This document shows positions 17,858 to 29,498 of a DNA stretch of 64,000 nucleotides, in pieces (positions within the stretch are counted from its first letter, which is position 1; the number at the start of each line of letters is the position of its first letter). The notes beneath the pieces were generated by a model. It was given only the letters and a program-made list of their open reading frames with translations. It did not search any database and had not been told where the DNA came from. Location of the stretch: positions 1,550,001 to 1,614,000 of the forward strand of contig NZ_CP011312.1 of assembly GCF_000980835.1 (NCBI RefSeq), read 5' to 3'. Position numbers and translations under genes: made by a program. The stretch is from Corynebacterium kutscheri. Its GTDB lineage: Bacteria > Actinomycetota > Actinomycetes > Mycobacteriales > Mycobacteriaceae.

Positions 17858-18850
17858 TTATTTCTTCCTTCCTACTGCACGAGCAAGAAACAAAAATACT
17901 GGCGCACCAATAAGCGCCGTAAGTACGCCAACTGGGGTTTCTGAAGGCCACATAATAATGCGTGCTCCAATATCTGCTAGCACAAGCAGTATCGCCCCAA
18001 CCAGTGCGCATAGTGGGAACTCCCACATCGGAGCTCGGCCAATAAGCGCTCGAACCACATGGGGAACAATCAAGCCCACAAAACCAATAGGACCAGCGAC
18101 AGCTACTGATGTGCCAGCGAGAATAATCACCAGGATCGTCGCACCACTAATGGTTCGTAGATAAGGGATTCCTAATCCAGTGGCAATTTCGCGTCCTAAA
18201 CCTAATGCTTGAATAGAACGAGAGCACGCAATAGCCAATAACAACATAGCCGTAACTAATGGAACAGCAAGACGTACCTTGTCCCACTGTGCACCAGCTA
18301 AAGATCCATTCATCCAAAATACGACATCGACGGCACGTTCATTAAGTACAGCAAGAGCCTGAATAAGCGCCGTACATAATAAATGCACTGCCATACCAGC
18401 TAATGCCAATACAACTGGACCACGCCGGGATCCCAGACTAAAAAGCATGACTGCAAAGCCGCCCAAACAAGCACCAAAAAACGCTGGCCATACCCCGCTA
18501 CCAATATTCCAACCAAGCACAATATATGCCACCATTGCTAAAGCAGCGGTGGCATTAATGCCCAAAGTTTGGGGGGAGGCTAATGGGTTGCGTGTTACCA
18601 ATTGCATAATGGCACCAGATACTGCCAAAGCAGCACCAATAACCAGTGCCAATATACCGCGAGGTAACCGAATATAGGTCACGGTTGTTAATGCGGGAGC
18701 ATCCCAATTTCGGTCATGAAATGCTTGGATGATGCTCTGCGGGCTATGGGTACTTGCGCCAATAAAAAGGCTTACTACCAAGGCCACAATAAGTAACACA
18801 GATAACGCAATAGTCAATGTCCACCGATAAGCAGTGGATTTTTTACTCAT
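17858..18850 (-). CDS. Siderophore ABC transporter permease (FecCD family), first subunit
   Basis: 330-aa polytopic membrane protein. It shows the FecCD signature IRLPRGILALVIGAALAVSG near residue 58 and GPIGFVGLIVPHVVRALIG near 255. The C-terminal GVLTALIGAPVFLFLA is typical of the family's last helix. It starts 7 nt after the binding-protein gene. It pairs with the second permease to form the translocation pathway. Confidence 0.92.
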   Translation of the reverse strand: MSKKSTAYRWTLTIALSVLLIVALVVSLFIGASTHSPQSIIQAFHDRNWDAPALTTVTYIRLPRGILALVIGAALAVSGAIMQLVTRNPLASPQTLGINATAALAMVAYIVLGWNIGSGVWPAFFGACLGGFAVMLFSLGSRRGPVVLALAGMAVHLLCTALIQALAVLNERAVDVVFWMNGSLAGAQWDKVRLAVPLVTAMLLLAIACSRSIQALGLGREIATGLGIPYLRTISGATILVIILAGTSVAVAGPIGFVGLIVPHVVRALIGRAPMWEFPLCALVGAILLVLADIGARIIMWPSETPVGVLTALIGAPVFLFLARAVGRKK

Positions 18851-18857
18851 CTAGCTG

Positions 18858-19790
18858 TTATTGCAACTTAGAAACTACATCCGATGCAATATGCTCAGCC
18901 GTGGTAAGACCACGGAAGCGGGTGTAAAGGTTTCGGTCAACATCGAAACGTGAATTTGGCGTGGAATTAGCTGTCATATTGTCCCACACTGGGTTACCTT
19001 CCCACGAGCTGGTAACCGGATTTTTTACGTCGCTAGCAACCAACAGCACATCAGGATTGACCTCAGCAATACGCTCTAGGCTGGCATCTTCATAAGCCTT
19101 ATCGCTTTTGACTGGTACTTCAATGCCGATCTCTTCAATCACTGATCCTACGAAAGAATCGGAGGTAGCGATACGTAGTGAATCCTCGCGTGCAGTAACC
19201 AATTGCACGGTACGTGGATCAAGTGTGGCAGCAGTTGCTTTAATTTCTTCCATACGCTGCTCATGTTCACTTACTACCTGCTCACCCTGTTTTTTATCAC
19301 CTAAGCTTTCGGCGATAACAACGGTGTTTTTCTTCATATCTTCATAAGAGCCTTCACGACTATTAAGAACAATTGTTGGGGCAATCGCCGAAAGCTGTTC
19401 ATAGATATCTGAGTGCCGATCCGTATCAGCGATAATCAGATCTGGCTGCAAGCTAGCAATAATCTCCTGGTTTGGCTCTGAACGAGTACCTACCGAGGTG
19501 TAGTTTAGTTGGTCACCAGCTAGTTGAGTAATACGGCTTTCATCATCGTCGTCAGCAATACCTACTGGAACTGTATCTAAGGTAAGCAATGCATCAACAA
19601 AGGAAAATTCCAAGGCAACAACAGACTCAATCGGTCCGTTAAGGGTGGTTTCTCCCTTATCGTGGCTCACAGTAACAGTTTGCTTTGTTGCGGTGTCATT
19701 GGTTGCAGTCTGGCTACTATCTGTAGAACAAGCAGCTAGCCCCAAAGCGGCGCATACCGAAGTTACCAATAAAGTCCTGAGTACAGACAT
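18858..19790 (-). CDS. Iron-siderophore substrate-binding lipoprotein
   Basis: 310 aa with a lipoprotein signal (LLVTSVCAALGLAAC, Cys 21). The class III periplasmic-binding (FecB/FhuD) fold is indicated by GPIESVVALEFSFVDALLTL, PDLIIADTDRHSDIYEQL and NPDVLLVASD. It captures the ferric-siderophore outside the membrane and presents it to the permeases encoded next. As first gene of the operon it has a DtxR-like box 48 bp upstream, so expression should rise when iron is scarce. The exact siderophore cannot be read from sequence. Confidence 0.9.
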   Translation of the reverse strand: MSVLRTLLVTSVCAALGLAACSTDSSQTATNDTATKQTVTVSHDKGETTLNGPIESVVALEFSFVDALLTLDTVPVGIADDDDESRITQLAGDQLNYTSVGTRSEPNQEIIASLQPDLIIADTDRHSDIYEQLSAIAPTIVLNSREGSYEDMKKNTVVIAESLGDKKQGEQVVSEHEQRMEEIKATAATLDPRTVQLVTAREDSLRIATSDSFVGSVIEEIGIEVPVKSDKAYEDASLERIAEVNPDVLLVASDVKNPVTSSWEGNPVWDNMTANSTPNSRFDVDRNLYTRFRGLTTAEHIASDVVSKLQ

Positions 19791-19837
19791 GATTTTCCTT
19801 TCCTTGAGGGAGGGAGGGAATAATTACGGATAAAACC

Positions 19838-19856
19838 ATACGTAGCCTAACCTTAA
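19838..19856 (-). promoter_or_regulatory. DtxR-like iron box upstream of siderophore operon
   Basis: The minus strand reads TAAGGTTAGGCTACGTATG. The left half matches the DtxR consensus TTAGGTTAGGCTAACCTAA very well and the right half is weak; I count 12 of 19 positions. Its position just before an iron-uptake operon supports the call. Confidence 0.65.
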
Positions 19857-19973
19857 ATATCAATATTTTGATGTCTTTAGCCCGCATCTTTTTATCGACC
19901 CCGAACTAAATAATTGTATTTCTACATCAATAGCAAAAATATAATGGTTCCCCTACTCAGAGTTGCACAAATA

Positions 19974-20010
19974 AAACATCCGGTGAGCTACTAGAACTCA
20001 CCGGATGTTT
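19974..20010 (-). terminator. Terminator of the atp operon
   Basis: A perfect 14-bp stem (AAACATCCGGTGAG / CTCACCGGATGTTT) starts 12 bases beyond the atpC stop. On the minus strand it is followed by TTTTATTT. Confidence 0.85.
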
Positions 20011-20022
20011 AATGGCAAAACT

Positions 20023-20394
20023 TTAAGCCTCTGCGCTACGACGCACAGCTTTTAGCTCAGCCTCAGCACGTGCCTTCGATACCTTATTGTCTGCACTTAA
20101 TTGCGATTGTGCTGCCGAAGAATCAACCTCATCAGCCCATACCGCATAGTCAGCAAGAATGGTGACCTTATCTTTAGAGATAGATAGGAAACCACCCTGG
20201 ACAGCAGCAGTTAGCTTGCTGCCTTCAACAGGACGGATTGTCACAACACCATTATCGACCAATTGGCCAAGCATGGGTTCATGACCAGGCAGCACACCGA
20301 TCTCACCCTCGGTAGTTTGAGCAGTAACAATGGTGGCTTTACCCGACCATAGCTTGCGCTCTACAGCCACCAACTCAACGGTGATGTCAGCCAT
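20023..20394 (-). CDS. atpC: F1Fo ATP synthase epsilon subunit
   Basis: 123 aa. The N-terminal beta-sandwich motif [20 protein letters not shown] is the hallmark of the epsilon subunit, with [16 protein letters not shown] completing the domain and a short C-terminal helical hairpin rich in Ala/Lys. It is part of the central stalk and regulates ATP hydrolysis. It starts 15 nt after atpD and is the last gene of the operon. Confidence 0.95.
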   Translation of the reverse strand: MADITVELVAVERKLWSGKATIVTAQTTEGEIGVLPGHEPMLGQLVDNGVVTIRPVEGSKLTAAVQGGFLSISKDKVTILADYAVWADEVDSSAAQSQLSADNKVSKARAEAELKAVRRSAEA

Positions 20395-20409
20395 GTGCTC
20401 CCCCTTTCC

Positions 20410-21858
<1,449 letters not shown>

Positions 21859-22839
21859 CTAGTCACTTTCTGCGCTTTCGGCGAGCGCGCCAGCGCCACC
21901 GACAATCTCTGTAATTTCCTGGGTAATCTGCGCCTGACGTGCCTGGTTTGCTACTCGTGAAAGATCCTTCACAAGCTCGGTGGCATTATCAGTTGCAGAC
22001 TTCATAGCGTTTCGACGCGATGCCGACTCGGCAGCCGCAGCCTCCAAGAAGTAGGAGAACAAGGTGCGCGAAACATATTGTGGTAACAAGGCCTCTAATA
22101 GAACTTCAGCACTCGGCTCAAACTCAAAGTCTGGTTCCGGTTGACCAGAATCAGTTAAGATTCCTTCTTCCATCGGAGGATAATCTGGGCTTTCAATAAC
22201 CGGAACAATCGGCAATAGTTGGTGAGCACGAGCGGTCTGAGTCAACATCGACTCGAATTCTGTGTACACCACGTGCACAGAATCAAAACCAACTACTGGA
22301 GTGTGTTCATCTGTATTAAGCCCTTGACGGTATTTAGCCGTGCCCTCAGAACCAGCAAGGAAGCCATCAATGAGGTGACGACGCACATCATGGGTTTGTT
22401 TCCATGTTGGATCCTGAGAGAAACCAGACCAAGCTCCGGCGACATCTTCACCGCGGAACTTATAGTAGCCGACTCCCTTATTACCTGTTACGTATCGCAC
22501 GACCTCATAACCAGATTCTTCAAGAAGCTTTTGTAACTCAGCTGCTTTCTTGAAGACGTTATAGTTATACCCGCCGGCCATACCGCGATCACTCGATACC
22601 ACCAGAACAGCAGCACGCTTAGCATTTTCACGTTCTTGAAGCATCGGGTGATCAAGAGAACAAGCCGCAGCCAGACGTTCCATCACATTGTGGAGCTCGG
22701 TGGCATAAGGCTGTGCAGCCTCGACCCTGGCTTGAGCTTTAGTAATACGCGATGTCGCGATCAGCTCCTGAGCCTTGGTAATCTTCTTCGTCGAATTGAC
22801 CGATTTAATGCGGTCGCGTAATTCCCGAAGATTAGCCAT
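21859..22839 (-). CDS. atpG: F1Fo ATP synthase gamma subunit
   Basis: 326 aa rotor shaft. The N-terminal helix MANLRELRDRIKSVNSTKKI and the C-terminal helix with MKSATDNATELVKDLSRVAN are the coiled-coil elements that turn inside the alpha3beta3 head. VVSSDRGMAGGYNYNVFKK is the conserved core. The length exceeds that of E. coli (287 aa), as usual for actinobacteria. Confidence 0.96.
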   Translation of the reverse strand: MANLRELRDRIKSVNSTKKITKAQELIATSRITKAQARVEAAQPYATELHNVMERLAAACSLDHPMLQERENAKRAAVLVVSSDRGMAGGYNYNVFKKAAELQKLLEESGYEVVRYVTGNKGVGYYKFRGEDVAGAWSGFSQDPTWKQTHDVRRHLIDGFLAGSEGTAKYRQGLNTDEHTPVVGFDSVHVVYTEFESMLTQTARAHQLLPIVPVIESPDYPPMEEGILTDSGQPEPDFEFEPSAEVLLEALLPQYVSRTLFSYFLEAAAAESASRRNAMKSATDNATELVKDLSRVANQARQAQITQEITEIVGGAGALAESAESD

Positions 22840-22893
22840 GAGTCTTTCGCCTCCCTTCTTTTCCTTGATGGGTCATGGAAAATAAGCTCATGC

Positions 22894-24522
22894 TTATTTC
22901 TTGACCGACAGCGTGTTCTTCTTTACTTGTTCCTCAGGAAGAGCTTCAACTTCTGCCTCATTGATAACTGGGGTGCCATCAGTGGTTTGGAAGGTGAGCT
23001 TAAACTCCTCAGTTGCTGCCACCAGAGTTTCTTGAGATTCTTCTGAAAGCTGGTTTCCACCAGCAATTTGTTCAAAGACCTCGCTATGGTTAGCCATCAA
23101 ACTATCAATGAGTTCAGCTTCAAAGCGACGGATATCTTCAACGGGAACATTATCGAAGTAGCCTTCACCAGCCAACCAAATTGAGACAATCTGGTGTTCA
23201 ACAGTCTGTGGCGTATTCTCCGCCTGTTTCAATAGCTCAACCAGACGAGCTCCGCGGTTAAGTTGTGCCTTGGATGCTGCATCCAAATCAGAGGCGAATG
23301 CAGCGAACGCTTCCAGGTCACGGAAAGCAGCTAGGTCTAAACGAAGCGAACCAGAAACCTTCTTCATACCCTTAGTCTGTGCAGCACCACCCACACGAGA
23401 CACGGACACACCGACGTTAATAGCAGGACGAACACCCTTGTTAAACAAATCAGACTCTAGGAAGACCTGACCGTCAGTAATCGAAATAACGTTGGTGGGG
23501 ATGAAAGCAGAAACGTCATTTGCCTTAGTCTCGATAATCGGCAATGCCGTCATCGAACCTGCACCCATATCATCAGATAACTTAGCGGCGCGTTCTAGCA
23601 AACGAGAGTGCAAATAGAAAACATCGCCTGGATATGCTTCACGTCCTGGTGGACGACGCAACAGCAAGGAAATTGCACGGTAAGCCTCGGCTTGCTTGGT
23701 CAAATCATCATAAATAACCAATACGTGATTGCCTTGATACATCCAGTGCTGGCCAAGGGCAGCACCAGCAAAAGGTGCCAGCCACTTAAAACCGGCAGAA
23801 TCAGATGCCGGGGCAGCGACGATAGTGGTGTATTCTAATGCGCCATGCTCCTCAAGGGTTCTACGCACGGCAGCAATAGTGGAGCCTTTCTGGCCAATAG
23901 CGACATAAATACAACGAACTTGCTTCGTCTTATCGCCAGATTCCCAGTTGGCTTTCTGGTTCAAGATAGTGTCAATACAAACAGCAGTCTTACCAGTCTT
24001 GCGGTCACCAATGATCAACTGACGCTGACCACGACCAATGGGGGTCATCGCATCAATAGCCTTGATGCCGGTTTGCATTGGCTCGGAAACTGGCTGACGC
24101 TGAAGCACAGATGGTGCCTGAAGTTCTAGCACGCGGTCTTCTTCTGCTTCAATAGCGCCCAAGCCGTCGATTGGCTGACCTAATGGGTTAATAACGCGCC
24201 CAAGGAAGTTATCGCCAACTGGAATCGACAAAACGTCGCCAGTTCGTTTAACTTCGTCGCCTTCTTTTAGGGTTTCGTAGTTACCCAGGACCACAACACC
24301 AATACGATCAGTATCAAGGTTTTGTGCGACGCCGATGACGCCACCTGGGAACTCAAGGAGCTCATTCGCCATAACTGATGGTAGGCCAGAAACCTGTGCA
24401 ATACCATCAGCGGCTGAAATGACCACGCCGACCTCCTCACGGGAGGCCTCCGCGGAGTAGCTCGCGGTGTAGTTCGCAATCGCGCTACGAATCTCATCGG
24501 AGGAGATCGTAAGCTCCGCCAT
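22894..24522 (-). CDS. atpA: F1Fo ATP synthase alpha subunit
   Basis: 542 aa from the ATG at 24522 ([15 protein letters not shown]), preferred over an in-frame start at 24555 because it has AGGAAG upstream and matches the family's usual N-terminus. The P-loop is [11 protein letters not shown], and the [19 protein letters not shown] region (near 370) carries the arginine finger. Non-catalytic nucleotide-binding subunit of F1. The charged C-terminal tail after residue 500 is typical of actinobacteria. Confidence 0.96.
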   Translation of the reverse strand: MAELTISSDEIRSAIANYTASYSAEASREEVGVVISAADGIAQVSGLPSVMANELLEFPGGVIGVAQNLDTDRIGVVVLGNYETLKEGDEVKRTGDVLSIPVGDNFLGRVINPLGQPIDGLGAIEAEEDRVLELQAPSVLQRQPVSEPMQTGIKAIDAMTPIGRGQRQLIIGDRKTGKTAVCIDTILNQKANWESGDKTKQVRCIYVAIGQKGSTIAAVRRTLEEHGALEYTTIVAAPASDSAGFKWLAPFAGAALGQHWMYQGNHVLVIYDDLTKQAEAYRAISLLLRRPPGREAYPGDVFYLHSRLLERAAKLSDDMGAGSMTALPIIETKANDVSAFIPTNVISITDGQVFLESDLFNKGVRPAINVGVSVSRVGGAAQTKGMKKVSGSLRLDLAAFRDLEAFAAFASDLDAASKAQLNRGARLVELLKQAENTPQTVEHQIVSIWLAGEGYFDNVPVEDIRRFEAELIDSLMANHSEVFEQIAGGNQLSEESQETLVAATEEFKLTFQTTDGTPVINEAEVEALPEEQVKKNTLSVKK

Positions 24523-24581
24523 GTTCTTCCTGCTCTCGGTAGTTTCTTCCAGCAATGTTTTCTTTTTCTTGTCGTGTTGGT

Positions 24582-25409
24582 TTAAACAAATTGTGTTCGG
24601 AGCTTCTCAAGTTTGCCTGAGGTAGATCCGTCAATAACTTCATTGCCAACTCGGATAACCATGCCACCGAGGAGGCTGGGTTCAACCTCAGAGTGGATGT
24701 TTATCTCACGACCATAAATGCGCTCTAACTTGGTTGCCAGTGCCTGACTCTGTGTGTCGCTTAAAGGCGCAGCGGAGACAACATAAGCGATATCGCGTCC
24801 TTGCAGGGCAGCAACCTCCTTGGCGAGGTTGAGCATATCGTCGATAGCGTTATTTTCGCGTCGCCCGATCACCTGCAATGCAAGGGCTTCGGTTACGGCA
24901 GTTACTTTCCCATAAAGTACCTGCGCTAATAATTCCCGCTTACGCGTTGCATTTGTGCTGCGATCATCAAGTAAAAGGGTTAACTCTGACTGCTTAAGTA
25001 GCACTCGAGAAAGTCCGAAAAGTTCGTCTTCAACTTTCTTTAGTTGTCCCTGTCGTTCAGCGGACCGAAGCAATGCGTGACGCCCTAGCTTAACCAATCC
25101 GGTACGGAATTCCCGTGGGGTAGACCATTCTTGGCGAGCTGCAGCTAATAGCAACTCCAAAGTGGATTGGGATACTTTTCCGGTGAACACAGCAGATACA
25201 AGGTCTACTCGCTGATCAGCGCTATTCGAAGTATCGGCAATAGCAATGCGCAAAGTGCGCTCATTGTCTAATACTTCAACAACGTCGAAAAGCTCAGCGC
25301 CAACTTGTGAGGCTACGGCAACACCACTCTCGTTCTCCCATAAGATGCTATCTAGCTGGGAAATGACGAATGCGAGTGCATCGCGGCTTGCTGCGTGCAT
25401 AGTGCTCAC
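24582..25409 (-). CDS. atpH: F1Fo ATP synthase delta subunit
   Basis: 275 aa, longer than the E. coli delta (177 aa) because of an N-terminal extension common in actinobacteria. The family C-terminus is [20 protein letters not shown], followed by [13 protein letters not shown]. It is the peripheral-stalk cap linking subunit b to the F1 head. Its ATG overlaps the atpF stop by 4 nt (ATGA), showing coupling. Confidence 0.95.
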   Translation of the reverse strand: MSTMHAASRDALAFVISQLDSILWENESGVAVASQVGAELFDVVEVLDNERTLRIAIADTSNSADQRVDLVSAVFTGKVSQSTLELLLAAARQEWSTPREFRTGLVKLGRHALLRSAERQGQLKKVEDELFGLSRVLLKQSELTLLLDDRSTNATRKRELLAQVLYGKVTAVTEALALQVIGRRENNAIDDMLNLAKEVAALQGRDIAYVVSAAPLSDTQSQALATKLERIYGREINIHSEVEPSLLGGMVIRVGNEVIDGSTSGKLEKLRTQFV

Positions 25410-25975
25410 TTTCCTGCGGGAGTAATAGAGTCGAGATCAGCCAAGAACTTATCAATGGTGCCAGAGCGCTTCGCTTCGTCAGAGAGGTGATCTCCTAACA
25501 GACGCTCGGCCAAAGTAATAGAGTTCTGTCCCATCTCACGGCGAAGTTCGGCAATAACTTGCTCACGTTGAGCGGCTAGCTGCTTCTCGCCAGACTCGAT
25601 GATGCGGGCACTCTGCTCATTAGCTGCAGCAACAGCTTCTGCTTCAATCTGCTTGCCTCGATTACGGGCTTCTTCACGGATTTCAGCAGCTTCTGCACGA
25701 GCTTCGGCAAGCTGAGAGTTGTACTTTTCAAGTGCAGCCTTTGCTTCAGCTTGTACAGCTTCTGCACGCTGAATGCCGCCCTTGATCCGATCCTCACGCT
25801 CGGAAAGGACTTCTATAAACTTTGGAAGAAAAAACTTCCAAAAGAGAATTCCAATGACAACGAACACGACGAGCGACCAGACGATATCGTAACCCGCCGG
25901 CAAGAGGATGTTCGGTGGATCCTCAAGAGGAAGCTTCTCCCCCTCTGCGGCTAAGTAAGTAATGACGTTCGTCAT
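25406..25975 (-). CDS. atpF: F1Fo ATP synthase b subunit
   Basis: 189 aa. One transmembrane helix near the N-terminus ([20 protein letters not shown]) is followed by a long charged amphipathic helix ([40 protein letters not shown]) that forms the dimeric peripheral stalk. It anchors delta and alpha to the membrane sector. Confidence 0.95.
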   Translation of the reverse strand: MTNVITYLAAEGEKLPLEDPPNILLPAGYDIVWSLVVFVVIGILFWKFFLPKFIEVLSEREDRIKGGIQRAEAVQAEAKAALEKYNSQLAEARAEAAEIREEARNRGKQIEAEAVAAANEQSARIIESGEKQLAAQREQVIAELRREMGQNSITLAERLLGDHLSDEAKRSGTIDKFLADLDSITPAGK

Positions 25976-26005
25976 GTGTTTTGTTCCTTCGTGAATCGTT
26001 GATTA

Positions 26006-26263
<258 letters not shown>

Positions 26264-26351
26264 CTAGTTACTCAGAATGATCTGAGTAAGAAAAAAATAT
26301 GAGTGTTGTAGTGACTACGATCCGCAAAGTAAATCGCTGGTCAAATATTCA

Positions 26352-27137
26352 TCAGTGTTCATCTGCATGTAGCGATAGTTCGATATACACAGCCACCAGC
26401 AGGGCGAAGATATATGCCTGCAAGAAAATGACCAATAGCTCAAACAAAGTAAATGCAACACCAACAATGATCGTCACTGCCGATAGTGCCGTCCAACCGT
26501 TCATCTGCCAGAAGAAGAAATTCGTTGCAGAGAAGATCAAAACCAAAATGATGTGACCAACAAGCATATTGGCCATCAAACGAATGGTTAGAGTTACCGG
26601 ACGCAAAATAAAGGTAGAGAGAAACTCTAGCGGTACCACAAGTAAATGCAATGCTCGCGGTAGGTTCGGAATAACCAGAGAGGAACGCATGTACTTAAAG
26701 AACCCGTACCTTTTTGCACCTGCATAGATGAAGGCAATGTAACCAAAAACAGCTAGTACCAACGGCATACCAACACGTGCATTTGGGGACACGTTCAAAA
26801 ATGGAATAACCGAGGGCAAGTTCATTGCAAACACAACGAAGAAAATGGTGGCAATAACAGGAAGGAAACGTCGCCCTTCTTTTTTGCCCAGAATATCTTC
26901 TGCGATATGAATACGAACAAAATCCAGCATATACTCGGCAACATTTTGCAAACCGCTAGGAACCAGCTTGGGGTTACGCAAAGCGATAAGAAAAAATACA
27001 GCCAATACTACTGCCATCAAAAGACGGACGAACATCAGACGGTCGATGGTGAACCAGCCACCCGCCACATCGGCGAGCCACAACGGATCCGGGAAAAATT
27101 CGTGTGCAATGTCGGGCGCATGAAAGGTGCCCTTCAT
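26352..27137 (-). CDS. atpB: F1Fo ATP synthase a subunit
   Basis: About 261 aa from the ATG at 27137 (MKGTFHAPDIAHEFFPDP). An in-frame GTG at 27194 gives 19 extra residues and cannot be excluded, because neither start has a clear ribosome binding site. Membrane protein with five to six helices. ILRPVTLTIRLMANMLVGHI contains the essential stator Arg facing the c-ring Glu, and FLQAYIFALLVAVYI is the last helix. It provides the proton half-channels. First structural gene of the operon. Confidence 0.95.
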   Translation of the reverse strand: MKGTFHAPDIAHEFFPDPLWLADVAGGWFTIDRLMFVRLLMAVVLAVFFLIALRNPKLVPSGLQNVAEYMLDFVRIHIAEDILGKKEGRRFLPVIATIFFVVFAMNLPSVIPFLNVSPNARVGMPLVLAVFGYIAFIYAGAKRYGFFKYMRSSLVIPNLPRALHLLVVPLEFLSTFILRPVTLTIRLMANMLVGHIILVLIFSATNFFFWQMNGWTALSAVTIIVGVAFTLFELLVIFLQAYIFALLVAVYIELSLHADEH

Positions 27138-27194
27138 CGACAGTGTTGTAACGCTCAGCGTTCTCTCCCGTGTTCGGGCCGCGAAAAGATTCAC

Positions 27195-27724
27195 GGTGCG
27201 ATGGACGTCTTAAAAACTCACTGCAGTTACCTCAGACTCCTTCGCACATCTTTGGCAACTCCAGGGGCTCTTACCCAAATGCACTGGCCGATAACGACAA
27301 GCGCAGGTAACCCGCTGAATAGACTATCAGGGACAACTTATCTAAACCCACTCAAAATAGGGGCAATGGCACCCGTTGGAATTACCTTCGTGATTTATGC
27401 CGCATAAACAGCACAAATAGAAAATGTAAGGTCAATCACATTATTAACGACGGGGGTACCCTATTAGTGATACCTTTTTCAATACCGGTTAAATCGCATC
27501 AACTGATCACTGACTCAATAGGCGCAATATAGCCTATTAACAGTGCTTTTCCATCCTCAGTAATCAATACGCCAAATATATGGAACGTCAATAAAACACA
27601 AAGCAACACATAGTCATATAGTGAGATGCATATTACTAATCACCAGTGCAATGCTCCACAAAACACCGGCCACTTTAAGGAGAAATCCCCCCGAACACCC
27701 CTTTTATTTACTATTTCAATAATA
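27195..27724. other. Leader/intergenic region upstream of atpB
   Basis: No gene is seen on either strand. The region should hold the atp operon promoter, but I cannot identify a clear -35/-10 pair. A TTGACC near 27434 (minus strand) is a weak candidate. Confidence 0.35.
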
Positions 27725-27777
27725 AAACACCGCCACATCTCCCTCAGACATATCCCAAGATAGTGGCGGTGTTGTAT
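27725..27777 (-). terminator. Terminator downstream of the AtpI-like gene
   Basis: A perfect 11-bp stem (AACACCGCCAC / GTGGCGGTGTT) with a 26-nt loop is T-rich on both strands. It would insulate the atp operon from the genes upstream. Confidence 0.65.
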
Positions 27778-27818
27778 TTTTCTTATTTCACAGCACTGTG
27801 TGTCACATAATCACATAA

Positions 27819-28277
27819 TTAACCAACATAGGTTACTCGTGTAGTAATAACTGCCCAGGTCTCTGCAGCTAAAGTGATCACCAATGCCGTAACGACGGTA
27901 ACAAACATCGCAATGTTGTCATAAAAAGTCAGATCTCTGATAAGCGCCAAAATAGCAATAAAAACAACGATTTTAATCAACCAACCGCCAAGCACGATGA
28001 TCCCAGTCGTTGCTGCCGAAGTATCTGCAGCAACAAGTACGCTCAACGCAGTAAGAAGTACAAATCCACCACCAATTGCGGCACCAATAAGAACTCCCCA
28101 AATTCCCGGTAACCCAGAAACTGCGCCCCACCCCATCAACGACAAAATAGTAAAGACAAGCAGGCTCCTCGCACCGATCCGTAAGGCACGAATAAGTGGA
28201 CGTCGATGATCAGTGAAATCGGTGTCCTGTGTGCTAGTACTCGAATTCGATGTAGTGTTAGCAGCGTTGTCAGTCAC
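27819..28277 (-). CDS. AtpI-like small membrane protein upstream of atp operon
   Basis: 152 aa. A hydrophilic Ser/Thr-rich N-terminus (residues 1-28) is followed by four transmembrane helices (LLVFTILSLMGWGAVSGLPG, VLIGAAIGGGFVLLTALSVL, GIIVLGGWLIKIVVFIAILA, MFVTVVTALVITLAAETWAV). Its place between wecA and atpB matches the uncharacterised AtpI-like gene of mycobacteria. A role in c-ring assembly or ion supply is suggested only by position. Confidence 0.75.
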   Translation of the reverse strand: MTDNAANTTSNSSTSTQDTDFTDHRRPLIRALRIGARSLLVFTILSLMGWGAVSGLPGIWGVLIGAAIGGGFVLLTALSVLVAADTSAATTGIIVLGGWLIKIVVFIAILALIRDLTFYDNIAMFVTVVTALVITLAAETWAVITTRVTYVG

Positions 28278-28313
28278 GAAATCGGATTTTAGCGTATCGA
28301 CGATGCTTCTACC

Positions 28314-29498
28314 TCATCGAGGCTCTGTCTCTTTAAGAATCTTTAATCGCCGTGCGTCATTTGTTACTACCCGTGCCCGACGCACTGGACCCCAGGTCGC
28401 AATAAGAGCAATAATTGCAGCGATCACAATACCAATAACTGCAACAAGCGTCGGGACAACTGAAAAACTCACTGCTCCAAAAGCAATAACCGACACCCAT
28501 AAATAAAGAATAAGAACTACTCGTCGATGAGTGTGTCCTAAAGATAAAAGTCGATGATGTAAATGCATCTTATCGGCACTAAAAGGATGCATTCCTTTAC
28601 TCATTCGACGCACCACCGCCATAAATAAATCCAGCAATGGAATAAAAACAGCAGCAATGACCACCAAAATAGGGCTAAGCAATGCGATCATGTCCACTGT
28701 GCCATACAGACTCATATTGATTTTTCCACTTGCCGATGTTGAGGCCGCTGCAAGTAAAATCCCAATAAGCATGGAACCGGAATCACCCATAAAAATCCGA
28801 GCAGGCTCAAAATTGTGTGGCAAAAATCCGACACATATCCCCACTAATGCAGCAGCAATAATAGCTGGTGGATAGGCAGAAACCATACCACCTTGGTCAT
28901 GCAAAATAGTCAACGAAAAAACTAGAATTGCCAACCCGGCAATCATTCCTAAGCCAGCAGCTAAGCCATCAAGGCCGTCAACAAAGTTAATGGCATTAAT
29001 TAAAGTAACAGTAAACAAAGTTGTTACCAGCGTTGAGGAAAATTGGTCTAACACCAGTGTTGTGCCACCACCGAATGGCACAAACAATAATGTCCAGGTC
29101 AAACCTAATAGACTCATCACCACTGCGGCTAGAAATTGCCCTATAAGCTTGGTTAAAGCATCTAGTTCTACTAGATCATCAACCACACCAACAATGACAA
29201 TAATAAAAGCGCCCCATAAAACTGCTGACATTTCCGGAGTGACCGGTTGAAAACCACGTGTTAACGCTGGTAGTTGACTTGCAAGCAGCACCGCCCCCAA
29301 AAAACCAGTAAACATCGCTACCCCGCCTAACCGTGGCGTAGGTACTGCGTGAACATCGCGTTCTCGAATCTCACTAATCTGTCCGGTTTTCACCATGAGA
29401 TATCGAACTATTCCGGTACTTAGGTACGTCAAAGCTGCCGCTACGAGTAGGATAAGTCCTAGTTCACGCAACGGCACGCCTGCGACACCCGCACCCAT
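28314..29498 (-). CDS. wecA: Undecaprenyl/decaprenyl-phosphate GlcNAc-1-phosphate transferase (WecA/Rfe)
   Basis: 394 aa with about eleven transmembrane helices, a PNPT-family enzyme. Motifs: VVDDLVELDALTKLIGQ (Mg-binding Asp pair), NAINFVDGLDGLAAG (catalytic Asp), NFEPARIFMGDSGSMLIG and the C-terminal HLHHRLLSLGHTHRR, which is characteristic of the WecA branch. It starts arabinogalactan linker synthesis by moving GlcNAc-1-P to the polyprenyl phosphate. The gene order sua5-wecA-(AtpI-like)-atpB is the same as in Mycobacterium tuberculosis. It begins immediately after the sua5 stop. Confidence 0.9.
   Translation of the reverse strand: MGAGVAGVPLRELGLILLVAAALTYLSTGIVRYLMVKTGQISEIRERDVHAVPTPRLGGVAMFTGFLGAVLLASQLPALTRGFQPVTPEMSAVLWGAFIIVIVGVVDDLVELDALTKLIGQFLAAVVMSLLGLTWTLLFVPFGGGTTLVLDQFSSTLVTTLFTVTLINAINFVDGLDGLAAGLGMIAGLAILVFSLTILHDQGGMVSAYPPAIIAAALVGICVGFLPHNFEPARIFMGDSGSMLIGILLAAASTSASGKINMSLYGTVDMIALLSPILVVIAAVFIPLLDLFMAVVRRMSKGMHPFSADKMHLHHRLLSLGHTHRRVVLILYLWVSVIAFGAVSFSVVPTLVAVIGIVIAAIIALIATWGPVRRARVVTNDARRLKILKETEPR

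Noticed and set aside
27785-27815. TGTGTGTCACATAATCACA as a GlxR/CRP site
   Set aside because: Half-site spacing does not fit the TGTGA-N6-TCACA pattern and it lies at the 3' end of a gene.
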